Source of the DNA: CAJQQY01 sp045104975
GTDB lineage: Bacteria > Bacteroidota > Bacteroidia > Chitinophagales > Saprospiraceae
DNA: 64,000 bases
Assembly: GCA_045104975.1 (NCBI GenBank)
Contig: JBGCCY010000129.1
Location: forward strand, 1-64,000
Direction of reading: 5' to 3'
The notes under the pieces: model-generated
Told to the model about the DNA's origin: nothing
The model's input: only the letters and a program-made list of their open reading frames with translations
Database searches by the model: none
In this document: in pieces, positions 51,005 to 58,808 of the stretch
Layout: every line of letters starts with the position of its first letter
Position numbering within the stretch: the first letter of the stretch is position 1
Made by a program: the position numbers and the translations under genes

Positions 51005-52051
51005 TTATTTTGTGGCTTGAGTAACTCTTTCCAATCCTTTTTTAGCATTTTCATAATCAGGATTGAATTTTAAGATTCGTTCATAATCCGCTTTTGCTGC
51101 TTCAAAATTTTTCTTGTTTTCAAAAGCAACTGCTCGATGATAATAAGCTACACCAAATTCAGGGTTTACATTTACTGCAATATTAAAATTTGTAATGGCT
51201 TGATCAGCAGAATCTCTTTCCAAATAAATTACACCAAGTCGATCGAATGCTTCTGCATATTGAGGATCTACTTTTATGATTTTTTTCAAAAGGGAAGAAG
51301 CTTTATCTAATTGATCATTATTATGCAAATATGAAGCCTTGTTGTAAAGGACATCTGGATTTTCAGGGGAAGTCAGGACAGCATTTTCAAAATATTGTTC
51401 CGCCAAAATATTTCCATCTTCAGCAAATATTTTTCCCAATAAAACCCATCCATCCGTATGATCAGGGTCGAGTTCCACACATCTTTGAAGTGCTTTAATT
51501 GAGGCATCTTTATTTCCCATCAAAGTATGATTCAATCCAATCATAAAAAATCCTTCGGGATTGTCAGGTTCGATTTTCATGATCCTTGCGATAGACATCA
51601 TGGAAGCATCGTACATTTTTAGAATTTGCTGGATTTCAGCTAATTTCAATAAAGAAGGAATCCGTTTAGGGTACAATGCTACGCAACGTTTCATCGTCTG
51701 CAATGCCAATCGTGACTTATAATAATCTAAATATATCTCTGAAAGTAAATGATGATAATCTGCATTGGTGGAGTCAATTTTCATTGCCGCAGCCATATCA
51801 ACGATGGCATAATCGTATCCTTCATTGTTATAAAATGCTTCGGCTCGAGCTGCGTATAATTTAGGGTCTTCGGGGGTTTGCGCAATTTGATCAGTTAAGT
51901 TGTCTATTGCTGCGACTCCAGTTTTACCTAATTGTTGAGTAGATGAGTTTTCCTCGGTTATAGTATTTGAGGAAGGTTTCTTATTATCACAGGCACTCAA
52001 TAATAAAGCGATACTCGCTAAAAATATAAAATTCAATATTAGTTTATTCAT
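51005..52051 (-). CDS. TPR-repeat lipoprotein
   Basis: 348 aa from ATG 52051. An upstream in-frame extension to 52198 is rejected: the short start gives a clean lipoprotein signal (SALLLSAC-type, Cys21) and a -7 box sits 4 nt before it. The mature protein is eight or more TPR units of 34 residues (PEDPKLYAARAEAFYNNEGY, PDNPEGFFMIGLNHTLMG, PQYAEAFDRLGVIYLERD, PEFGVAYYHRAVAFENKKN). TPR lipoproteins act as scaffolds for envelope complexes; the partner is unknown. It lies upstream of the TlpA-like gene and may be co-transcribed with it. Confidence 0.88.
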   Translation of the reverse strand: MNKLILNFIFLASIALLLSACDNKKPSSNTITEENSSTQQLGKTGVAAIDNLTDQIAQTPEDPKLYAARAEAFYNNEGYDYAIVDMAAAMKIDSTNADYHHLLSEIYLDYYKSRLALQTMKRCVALYPKRIPSLLKLAEIQQILKMYDASMMSIARIMKIEPDNPEGFFMIGLNHTLMGNKDASIKALQRCVELDPDHTDGWVLLGKIFAEDGNILAEQYFENAVLTSPENPDVLYNKASYLHNNDQLDKASSLLKKIIKVDPQYAEAFDRLGVIYLERDSADQAITNFNIAVNVNPEFGVAYYHRAVAFENKKNFEAAKADYERILKFNPDYENAKKGLERVTQATK

Positions 52052-52055
52052 GTTG

Positions 52056-52063
52056 CAAAAATA
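52056..52063 (-). promoter_or_regulatory. -7 box of the TPR lipoprotein gene, probably leaderless
   Basis: TATTTTTG on the minus strand, ending 4 nt before the ATG at 52051. Transcription would begin at or within a few nt of the start codon, which excludes the longer ORF start at 52198. Confidence 0.5.
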
Positions 52064-52137
52064 ACCTTTTTTATAAAAACGTTCACGATTCCGTTTTATT
52101 GAATTTTGGGAAAAGTCAGGTTTGTGACGGTTATATT

Positions 52138-52224
52138 GTTTGATTGTTCTACTATTTTGGCTGTTTGAATGTTTTGACACTAAGAGTAGAACAGTCAAAA
52201 GAGTTAAATAGTAGAACAGTCAAA
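52138..52224. repeat. inverted repeat with AGTAGAACAGTCAAA words
   Basis: GTTTGATTGTTCTACTATTT (52138-52157) pairs with AAATAGTAGAACAGTCAAA (52206-52224). AGTAGAACAGTCAAA occurs twice in direct orientation within it. Situated between divergent genes (TPR lipoprotein and sigma factor). Confidence 0.7.
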
Positions 52225-52320
52225 TAGTTCCAACATTAAAATCATCAAAAAAAAAATCCAAAAATTCCAACTATTCATTTTTCGCTTCGTCTTTTAATCA
52301 TAACTTCAAGTGAAATAACC

Positions 52321-52878
52321 GTGCAGACTTTGAACAATCCATATACATTAGAAGAACAAGAATTGGTTCGACGATGCCTTCGTCGGGATGATCGTGCACA
52401 AATGCGTTTGTACAGAAAGTATGTGCAGGCTATGTATAATACGGTAGTTAGAATGGTGCCGAACAAAATGGATGCTGAAGATATTATTCAAGAAGTATTT
52501 GTGAAGGTTTTTCAAAAATTGAATAAGTTCAGAGGAGAGTCAACTTTAGGAGCTTGGATAAAAAGGATTACAGTCAACACTACCTTGAATTTTATTAGAC
52601 AGCGGAAGGAGATCAAATTTATGGAAAATGAAGAATGGGATCGCTCTAATTTATTGCAAGAAGAAAAAACTATAGATCCTGAGTTTTCAATGAAACAGGT
52701 ACATCATGCCATCAAAAAATTACCAGATGGTTGCCGAGTAGTATTGAATTTATATTTGCTAGAAGGGTATCAACATCAAGAAATTGCTTCGATTTTGAAA
52801 ATTACAGAATCAACATCCAAGACTCAATATCGAAGAGGAAAACAACTTTTAGCTAACGAATTAAGAACATTAAGATAG
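52321..52878 (+). CDS. ECF-type RNA polymerase sigma factor
   Basis: 185 aa. Sigma-70 region 2 (about 15-85: ELVRRCLRRDDRAQMRLYRKY, DAEDIIQEVFVKVF) and region 4 (about 120-180: IKKLPDGCRVVLNLYLLEGYQHQEIASILKITESTSKTQYRRGKQLL) are intact. Start is GTG at 52321; the opening QTLNNPYTLEEQELV is typical of Bacteroidota ECF factors, which supports it. Followed after 20 bp by a gene for a membrane protein that may be its anti-sigma factor, then a DUF4097 protein. This suggests an envelope-stress or surface regulon. Confidence 0.93.
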   Translation: MQTLNNPYTLEEQELVRRCLRRDDRAQMRLYRKYVQAMYNTVVRMVPNKMDAEDIIQEVFVKVFQKLNKFRGESTLGAWIKRITVNTTLNFIRQRKEIKFMENEEWDRSNLLQEEKTIDPEFSMKQVHHAIKKLPDGCRVVLNLYLLEGYQHQEIASILKITESTSKTQYRRGKQLLANELRTLR

Positions 52879-52898
52879 TCCAAACTAAATCAAAAGAA

Positions 52899-53462
52899 AT
52901 GGATTTTTTAGAAAAAAGAATTAATGAACATAGAGACGAATTCGACGAAATCGAGCGAGTGGATGAAGGCCTCCTTTGGCAAAATATCCAAGCAGATTTG
53001 GGCGATAAGACTCCAGTAAAAAAACTTCACTCCAGTCGATTTTTACAAATATATGCAGTTGCAGCTACGGTAGCTTTGCTGGTAATGGCAAGTTGGTTTT
53101 TTTATAATAATCAAAATGCAGCGCCTGCTGTAGCCATCATTGATGAAGATAATACTCCACAGAAGTTTTTAGACTTTCCAGAAGAAGAAAATTATCAGCA
53201 ATTGGTGGCGGAGAAAAAAGAAGAGATTGATTTTGATGAAATCAATAAATCAAAATATAAAGATATTTTTCATGAATTAGAATTATTAGAAGATGTTCAT
53301 GATGAATTCAAAGAGGACTTGCCGGTTATCTCAGATGAGGAAAAAGCCATTCAAGTTTTACAAAAATACTACGAACGAAAAATTCGAATATTAGAACGAT
53401 TATCTAAAGAAATAGAAAAAAAATCTCGTGATGAAAAAAGAGTTAATGAAAAACTTATGTAG
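52899..53462 (+). CDS. single-TM protein, probable anti-sigma partner
   Basis: 187 aa. A charged cytoplasmic N-terminus of about 50 residues (MDFLEKRINEHRDEFDEIERVDEGLLWQ), one TM helix (about 50-70, IYAVAATVALLVMASWFFYN) and a highly acidic, helical periplasmic part. The layout fits an anti-sigma factor or regulator, and the position right after the sigma gene supports it; no zinc-binding ZAS motif is visible, so the assignment is inferred from context. The 3' end overlaps the next ORF's start by about 17-35 nt, depending on the start chosen, which suggests translational coupling. Confidence 0.65.
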   Translation: MDFLEKRINEHRDEFDEIERVDEGLLWQNIQADLGDKTPVKKLHSSRFLQIYAVAATVALLVMASWFFYNNQNAAPAVAIIDEDNTPQKFLDFPEEENYQQLVAEKKEEIDFDEINKSKYKDIFHELELLEDVHDEFKEDLPVISDEEKAIQVLQKYYERKIRILERLSKEIEKKSRDEKRVNEKLM

Positions 53463-54753
53463 AATTATTTGCATGGTTGGATTGATCTTAGTTCATTTTA
53501 ATTTGTCAGCCCAAATTGAAAAAACAAAAACTATTGATGAATCATTTGCTGTGCAAAAAGGAGCATTTGTTCAAATCTCCCACCAAAAAGGTGCGATGTA
53601 TGTAAAAAAATCAATGACCAATAAAGTGGAAGTTCGATTGTATGTTTTGGTGGAAGGGAACAAAGAGAAAGATGTCGAAAGAATGTTGAATACCATTAAT
53701 ATTGAACATAATGGGAATGATAAATCTCAGTTGGAAATTACTACTAAAACTAACACAACTAACTGGTCCAAAATAAATGGAGTCAGTACAGTAAAATTAA
53801 ATACAGGAGTTCAACTAAAAGGTATTCAAGAGATGCAAGTTGATATGGAAGTGTCTGTTCCTGAAGGAGTGAATCTTAAATTGATGAATAAGTATGATAA
53901 TATCACTTTGGAAGAAATAGAAGCGAATGTTGAGATTAGTAATTATAATGGAAATATCGAAACACAAAATATTGATGGTGATTTGAAGGTCGATTTGAAA
54001 TATGGAAATGCAACCATTGGAAGTGTAAAAAATGCTGATTTAGAAATCTATGAATCTAAGTTGGTGATGGGAAATTGTAATTCATTGAAATTGAATTCTA
54101 AATATTCAAAACATACTTTTTCTAAAATTCAAGAAGCTGATATTGAATCGTACGAAGGTAATTTTGAAATTTCAAAAATCGAAAGAAAGCTAAACATTAA
54201 TGATAAATATTCTGTGTGGACTATCGGATCTATAAAGTTAGCTAAAATTAAATCTTATGATGGTGAATGGACAGTTGGCTCAATTGAAGATTTATTTGTA
54301 AGAGGTAAAGAAAGTGAATATACTATTGGTTCAGCAGAAAATGTTGATTGTGAAAAATCCTATCAAGATGAATTTAAAATAGGAACACTCGGTATTTTCA
54401 AATGCGGCGACAGCAAATATATCGAAGTGGAAGTTGGAACATTAAAAAAAGGAATTTACGCCACGCAAACTTATAATGGTGAAATTGAAGTGACTAAAGT
54501 ACTTTCTTCATTTGAAGGTGCTGAATTTTCAGGAAAAAAATCTGACCTGGAATTGCCTTTGGATAATATGAGATATCAATTGGAACTCGATGTGAAAAAT
54601 GCAGATATTTCATTGGAAGAAGATAATCTAGACGCTGGGTTTGTTTCGGAAAAAAATAACCATCTTCAAATCAAAGGAAAGATGAATAAGGCAAATGATC
54701 GAAGTCCAAAAGTGATCATTAAAGGAATTAATCTTGATATTGAATTCGATTAA
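53446..54753 (+). CDS. secreted DUF4097-like putative adhesin
   Basis: About 435 aa from ATG 53446; an in-frame ATG at 53428 is also possible and overlaps the previous gene by 35 nt. Signal peptide ends NLSAQI. The body is a long series of short strands of DUF4097/DUF4098 type (LKLMNKYDNITLEEIEANVEI, NIDGDLKVDLKYGNATIGSV, and repeated YDG/YEG.wTiGSI motifs), consistent with a beta-helix or stacked-sheet fold. Such proteins are common targets of ECF operons in Bacteroidota. Likely exported; surface role inferred. A terminator follows the stop. Confidence 0.8.
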   Translation: MKNLCRIICMVGLILVHFNLSAQIEKTKTIDESFAVQKGAFVQISHQKGAMYVKKSMTNKVEVRLYVLVEGNKEKDVERMLNTINIEHNGNDKSQLEITTKTNTTNWSKINGVSTVKLNTGVQLKGIQEMQVDMEVSVPEGVNLKLMNKYDNITLEEIEANVEISNYNGNIETQNIDGDLKVDLKYGNATIGSVKNADLEIYESKLVMGNCNSLKLNSKYSKHTFSKIQEADIESYEGNFEISKIERKLNINDKYSVWTIGSIKLAKIKSYDGEWTVGSIEDLFVRGKESEYTIGSAENVDCEKSYQDEFKIGTLGIFKCGDSKYIEVEVGTLKKGIYATQTYNGEIEVTKVLSSFEGAEFSGKKSDLELPLDNMRYQLELDVKNADISLEEDNLDAGFVSEKNNHLQIKGKMNKANDRSPKVIIKGINLDIEFD

Positions 54754-54785
54754 GTCTCAACCTTCTTTTGATTTTAAAAAATAGA

Positions 54786-54826
54786 CCTTCTAAAATTTTA
54801 ACTTTAGGAGGTCTATTTTTTTAGAA
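54786..54826 (+). terminator. terminator of the sigma operon
   Basis: AATAGACCTTCTAAA and TTTAGGAGGTCTATT (one mismatch in the stem) flank a short AT loop, followed by six to seven T. It lies about 25 bp after the DUF4097 gene. Confidence 0.8.
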
Positions 54827-54882
54827 TCTTTTTTGGAAAATTGTGGTTGTAAGTATATTATAAATCAAAACAACCATTCCTA

Positions 54883-55671
54883 ATGAATCCGATTTTCACC
54901 AAAAGATTAAAAATAATAATTGAGCACTTCCCAACTGGAATTTTAAAAATAGAAGAAGAAGATTTAAGACTTCCAATTGCTCTAGACAAATGGTCAAAAA
55001 AAGAGATTCTAGGACACCTCATCGACTCTGCTAGAGTCAATCTTCAACGATTTTTAGAAGTACAACATTCTCCTGCACCTTACATCGTACAGCGATATAT
55101 GCAAGATGAATTAGTGAAATTAAATGATTATCAAAATGTTCCCACACTTGAAATTATCCAACTTTGGAAAAGTTTGAATCAACAAATTGTGAACGTATTT
55201 GATCGAGTGTCTGAATCTGATTTATCCAAACGAGTGGAAATTCCTCACGAAGATAGAATCAAAGATTTGAGATTTATCATGGAAGATTATGTGGCTCACT
55301 TGGAACATCATGTCAAACAAATTTTAGGCAGTTTAGATTTTGAAATAAAAAACGAAAATAGACAAGTAAGCGTAGAAGAAGCAATGCACCTTTTGGGAGA
55401 TGATACTCGATTTGCAACTGTTTTGGAAAATGGATCAATGATTGTTGAAATCTATCAGCCTATCAAAAAAGACTTACAAAATCCTCATGCACAAGATGAA
55501 TTATATGTTATCATCAGCGGCAGCGGTGAGTTTTTAAATGATGGAAAAATTACTGAATTTAAAACTGGAGATGTACTTTTTGTTCCTGCTGGTGTGGAAC
55601 ATCGTTTTGAAAAATTCACCGAAGATTTTAAAACATGGGTGATTTTTTATGGAGCAATAGGAGGAGAGTAG
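54883..55671 (+). CDS. DinB-like / cupin two-domain protein
   Basis: 262 aa. Residues about 10-165 form a DinB/YfiT-type four-helix bundle: WSKKEILGHLIDSARVNLQRFLEVQ and DYVAHLEHHVKQILG carry the His residues that usually bind a metal. Residues about 195-260 form a cupin (DELYVIISGSGEFLNDGKITEFKTGDVLFVPAGVEHRFEKF). DinB-type proteins may act as thiol-dependent metalloenzymes, and the cupin could bind a second metal or small ligand. Both are normally separate proteins; a joint role on one substrate is inference. Cytoplasmic. It is followed immediately by a dispersed palindromic repeat. Confidence 0.85.
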   Translation: MNPIFTKRLKIIIEHFPTGILKIEEEDLRLPIALDKWSKKEILGHLIDSARVNLQRFLEVQHSPAPYIVQRYMQDELVKLNDYQNVPTLEIIQLWKSLNQQIVNVFDRVSESDLSKRVEIPHEDRIKDLRFIMEDYVAHLEHHVKQILGSLDFEIKNENRQVSVEEAMHLLGDDTRFATVLENGSMIVEIYQPIKKDLQNPHAQDELYVIISGSGEFLNDGKITEFKTGDVLFVPAGVEHRFEKFTEDFKTWVIFYGAIGGE

Positions 55672-55798
55672 AATGGGAATGTCGAATAATGAACAAGGAT
55701 TTGAGATTTTAGAAGTTTTCCAGAATATGATAAAAAACATATTGTTATCATCAAACTTCTCAAGTCATAAATCCTTGTTCGATATTCGTTATTCTAGA
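55672..55798. repeat. AACAAGGATTT hairpin element between convergent genes
   Basis: GAATAATGAACAAGGATTT (from about 55684) pairs with AAATCCTTGTTCGATATTC (to about 55787), with a further AGAAGTTT / AAACTTCT match. It carries the ATATCGAACAAGGA word shared with the 18222-18297 repeat. It fills the gap between the DinB-cupin and DUF937 genes and may act as terminator. Confidence 0.75.
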
Positions 55799-56422
55799 TT
55801 ATTTCTTCAAGAAATTACCAAACATTTTCATACCCATGTTTGCTAAATCATCCATCACACTTCCGTCTCCATCTTGATCTAAGAATTTACCAATAAATCC
55901 AAGTTCTTTTCGCTTAGAAGATTCAGACTGGATTGTTTGATTTAGGATTTCAGATAAACCACCTTGGTCAAGATTATTTGTACGTTTTTGTTTTCCTAAC
56001 ATACCCAAAACGATAGGAGCTAACATACTCATCAAGTTTCCAGTTTTGTCAGATTGCAAACCACTCATTTTACTGATTACGTCAATTGCATTTGATTGCT
56101 TTCCGCCAAGAATGTGTTTTAAAATACCAGCACCATTTAATGCACTTGAATTTACTTCAGGTTTTTTCTGCATGCTTCCAGTAGCATATCCCATCAAGTC
56201 ATCAAGGATACTTCCATCGTGATCTCTATCCAAAGCAGAAGCCAAAGCTCCAGCACCTTCAGGAGTTGCTGCATTTTTTGCCAAAGCCGAAGTAATCATA
56301 GAAATAATACCAGAAGTGGCATCAGCAGTTTGTTGTTTGTCCGCACCACCAAGTTGGTTTGCGAATTGCTCCACGAGTCCTTCAGAGAGTTGTCCTTGAA
56401 GTAGGTCAATTAAGTTTGCCAT
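55799..56422 (-). CDS. DUF937 (YidB-like) family protein
   Basis: 207 aa from ATG 56422, chosen because MANLIDLLQGQLSEGLV is the usual DUF937 opening; an upstream in-frame ATG (56449) adds nine residues of poor character. Helical repeats include LTSALAKNAATPEGAGALASAL and LMSMLAPIVLGMLGKQ. Two acidic loops, DRDHDGSILDD (about residue 72) and DQDGDGSVMDD (about 187), resemble EF-hand calcium loops, which I recall from other Bacteroidota DUF937 proteins. No signal peptide. Function unknown; the Escherichia coli relative YidB is uncharacterised. Confidence 0.85.
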   Translation of the reverse strand: MANLIDLLQGQLSEGLVEQFANQLGGADKQQTADATSGIISMITSALAKNAATPEGAGALASALDRDHDGSILDDLMGYATGSMQKKPEVNSSALNGAGILKHILGGKQSNAIDVISKMSGLQSDKTGNLMSMLAPIVLGMLGKQKRTNNLDQGGLSEILNQTIQSESSKRKELGFIGKFLDQDGDGSVMDDLANMGMKMFGNFLKK

Positions 56423-56632
56423 ATAAAATTTAAAATTATAAATCCCCAAAATTGAGGATGGGTGAAAAAATTAGAGTCTCAAAAAATATGATTGTCTCTT
56501 TTTAAAATAATATTTTGCTCATTTCATCGTCGTATTTATAATATAGCATAATTTATGCATTAGTAATTATTGACATGTGTTTTGGGTTTTAAAACACAAA
56601 AAAACTATACATTTTCCAATAGTTTATACTCT

Positions 56633-57667
56633 ATGAATATTTCAAAGTCACTTTTAACGATACATTTTTGCATTATTTCTTTTGGAATAAATGCGCAACA
56701 CTTGCATACGCCTCAAGAGGTAGAACAATATATGAAAAAATCTACTATTCAATATCAAATGGATTCGTTATCTGTGGAATTGGAAGCGGTTTTTTTCCCA
56801 TTAATCGAGAAAGGAAGCTTTTTGGAAAAAACTAAGAATGGGGTTCAAATTAGAAAAAAGGAATTTTTACTCCATAAAAAGTCAAAACGTTTTTATAAAA
56901 AAGCCGAAAAAGCAATTTCAAAAAATAAGTTGGAGAAAGCAATTAAATATTATACCAAAGCCATTGAAGCGCAACCCGACCAACTCCAATTGATTAATGA
57001 ATTTGCTAATTTTTATTGGGAAAATGGAGATATGGAAAATGTCGTTTTTTGGGCGAGAAAAGGAATTGAATTAAATCCAGTTGATTTTGAAGCGCATGCT
57101 CGCTTGGCATTGGCGTTGCAAAATTTAGGAAAAAAAACGGAAGCATTGGAGCATATTATTTTGGCTCATTTGTACAATCGAAATCATCCAAAAATTATCG
57201 AAATCATGCCATCTATTTTTAAAGAAAATGGACTGAATTACCAAGACTATATTTTTCAACCTGAGTATAAAATTGAAAAACTAGCCTCGAATCAAGTTTC
57301 TATTCAAGCTAATTTGGAACCTTGGAAATCTTACGCTGCTTGCAAAGCACTTTGGCAAAACGAAGAAAATTATAGAACCGAAATGAGTTACTTGTCAAAA
57401 AAAGATATTACTTCTATCGAGCAAAAAGAATGTTTACTCAATGCATTAATTGGTTATGGAAAAATGGGAAAAGGAAAAGAGAAATTTTCTATTTTTGATA
57501 TTTTGGAAAAATCGTTGCAGTATCGAATGATTGATGATTTTATTTTTTATGAAATTAAATTGAGACAAGACCCGACATTAATTTATTTTTTACCAAAAGA
57601 AAAAAAAGATAGAATCGTTCGATATTTGAAAACGATTCGAGTAGGAAAGGAGGTGACCCCAGAATAA
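56633..57667 (+). CDS. secreted TPR-repeat protein
   Basis: 344 aa from ATG 56633, which gives a proper signal peptide (NISKSLLTIHFCIISFGINAQ). An upstream in-frame ATG (56570) would bury it behind 21 residues. Two to three TPR units lie about residues 95-200 (LEKAIKYYTKAIEAQPDQLQ, GDMENVVFWARKGIELNPVDFEAHARLALALQNLGK). The C-terminal half is helical with a Cys-containing WKSYAACKALWQNEENYRTEMSYLSKK stretch that I do not recognise. Probably periplasmic. It is followed 91 bp later by ddl. Confidence 0.82.
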   Translation: MNISKSLLTIHFCIISFGINAQHLHTPQEVEQYMKKSTIQYQMDSLSVELEAVFFPLIEKGSFLEKTKNGVQIRKKEFLLHKKSKRFYKKAEKAISKNKLEKAIKYYTKAIEAQPDQLQLINEFANFYWENGDMENVVFWARKGIELNPVDFEAHARLALALQNLGKKTEALEHIILAHLYNRNHPKIIEIMPSIFKENGLNYQDYIFQPEYKIEKLASNQVSIQANLEPWKSYAACKALWQNEENYRTEMSYLSKKDITSIEQKECLLNALIGYGKMGKGKEKFSIFDILEKSLQYRMIDDFIFYEIKLRQDPTLIYFLPKEKKDRIVRYLKTIRVGKEVTPE

Positions 57668-57758
57668 AGTCTGTATTCCTCCGTGACCTAAAAAAAATAT
57701 CAAAATTTTCTCAACTATTTTACATTTTTCCTACCTTCATTTTTTCAAAATAAGCAGA

Positions 57759-58733
57759 ATGAAAAAATTAAATATAGCTATTATTACTGGCGGAATTGTC
57801 GCAGAACGAGGAATCTCACTCAAGAGTGCTAAAGTAATTCACAAACATCTCAATCGAGGAAAATACACACCATATTTAATTGATTTTGATGGGGAAAAAT
57901 TCATTGAAATTTCCTCAAAAAAGAAATTGAGTAAAGTCGATTTTTCCTTTTCCAAAGATGGAAAAAAAGCAAAAATTGATCTTGCATTTTTGATGCTTCA
58001 CGGTAGTCCTGCTGAAGATGGGAAGCTTCAAGGATATTTGGAAATTATGGGAATTCCATACACAGGTTGTGATGTCTTTGTGAGTAGTTTGACTTTTGAC
58101 AAACAATCGTGCAAGACCTTTTTGAAAAGTTATAATATTCCGATGGCAGATTCTCAACTCATTCGGAAAGGGGAAAAAGTGAATGTGAAACGAATTGAAA
58201 AAATGGGATTCCCGCAATTTGTCAAACCCAATAAAAATGGAAGTAGCTATGGAATAACCAAAGTAAATGAGAAATCTGAAATCAAACCAGCTGTCGAAAA
58301 AGCGATGCAATTTGATGATGAGGTAATCATCGAAGGGTTTTTGAAAGGGCGAGAATTTTCCAATGGCGTTTTCCGAAGAGGGGATGAAATTATTGTTTTG
58401 CCAATCACAGAAATTATTTCCAAAAATGATTTTTTTGATTTTAAAGCAAAGTATGAAAATGAAAGTCAAGAAGTGACCCCAGCAGATTTGTCAAAAAAAG
58501 ATACCACAACTTGTCAAGCACTTTCCAAAAAAATATACCTCGCGCTCGGCGGCAAAGGAATGGTACGGATGGATTATATTAAAAAGGGAAAAACGTTTTA
58601 CTTTTTGGAAGCGAATACGATTCCTGGATTTTCGGAACAGAGTCTTTTTCCTCAACAAATTGTAGGTGCAGGAATGACAATTAAAGAAGTACTTGATGCT
58701 GTGGTGGACGAAAGGATGAATTTGGTTGAATGA
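57759..58733 (+). CDS. ddl: D-alanine--D-alanine ligase
   Basis: 324 aa, usual length. ATP-grasp domains: VAERGISLKSAKVIHKHL (N-terminal), LHGSPAEDGKLQGYLEIMGIPYTGCDVFVSSLTFDKQSCK, FPQFVKPNKNGSSYGITKV (ATP-binding loop), EVIIEGFLKGREFSNGV and RMDYIKKGKTFYFLEANTIPGFSEQSLFPQQ (metal-binding Asp/Glu/Asn). It makes the D-Ala-D-Ala of peptidoglycan precursors in the cytoplasm. The gene is separate from the mur cluster here. Downstream, a Pycsar-effector-like gene follows 75 bp later with its own -7 box. Confidence 0.95.
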   Translation: MKKLNIAIITGGIVAERGISLKSAKVIHKHLNRGKYTPYLIDFDGEKFIEISSKKKLSKVDFSFSKDGKKAKIDLAFLMLHGSPAEDGKLQGYLEIMGIPYTGCDVFVSSLTFDKQSCKTFLKSYNIPMADSQLIRKGEKVNVKRIEKMGFPQFVKPNKNGSSYGITKVNEKSEIKPAVEKAMQFDDEVIIEGFLKGREFSNGVFRRGDEIIVLPITEIISKNDFFDFKAKYENESQEVTPADLSKKDTTTCQALSKKIYLALGGKGMVRMDYIKKGKTFYFLEANTIPGFSEQSLFPQQIVGAGMTIKEVLDAVVDERMNLVE

Positions 58734-58782
58734 CTATCACCTCTACAGTAAAAATAAACCCCAAGATCAATTCTAAATTGGT

Positions 58783-58790
58783 TACTTTTG
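58783..58790 (+). promoter_or_regulatory. -7 box for the pseudo-HD/effector-like gene
   Basis: TACTTTTG, a perfect TAnnTTTG, 18 bp before the TTG start codon. No TTG at the expected -33 position. Confidence 0.45.
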
Positions 58791-58808
58791 AGAAAAAATA
58801 AATAAATT

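Noticed and set aside
52052..52198. N-terminal extension of the TPR lipoprotein frame
   Set aside because: The extension is basic and unlike a signal peptide, overlaps the -7 box and part of a dispersed repeat, and the shorter start gives a proper lipobox.
18222..55785. CRISPR-like spacing of the repeated GAATATCCAATAT words
   Set aside because: Only two direct copies 21 bp apart plus one inverted copy; no regular spacers, no cas genes. It is a palindromic dispersed repeat.
57650..57662. AAAGGAGGTGACC, a near-perfect complement of the 16S rRNA 3' end, at the end of the TPR gene
   Set aside because: It encodes the final residues (GKEVTP) of that protein and lies about 100 bp before the ddl start, too far to act as a ribosome-binding site. 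Bacteroidota rarely use such sites.
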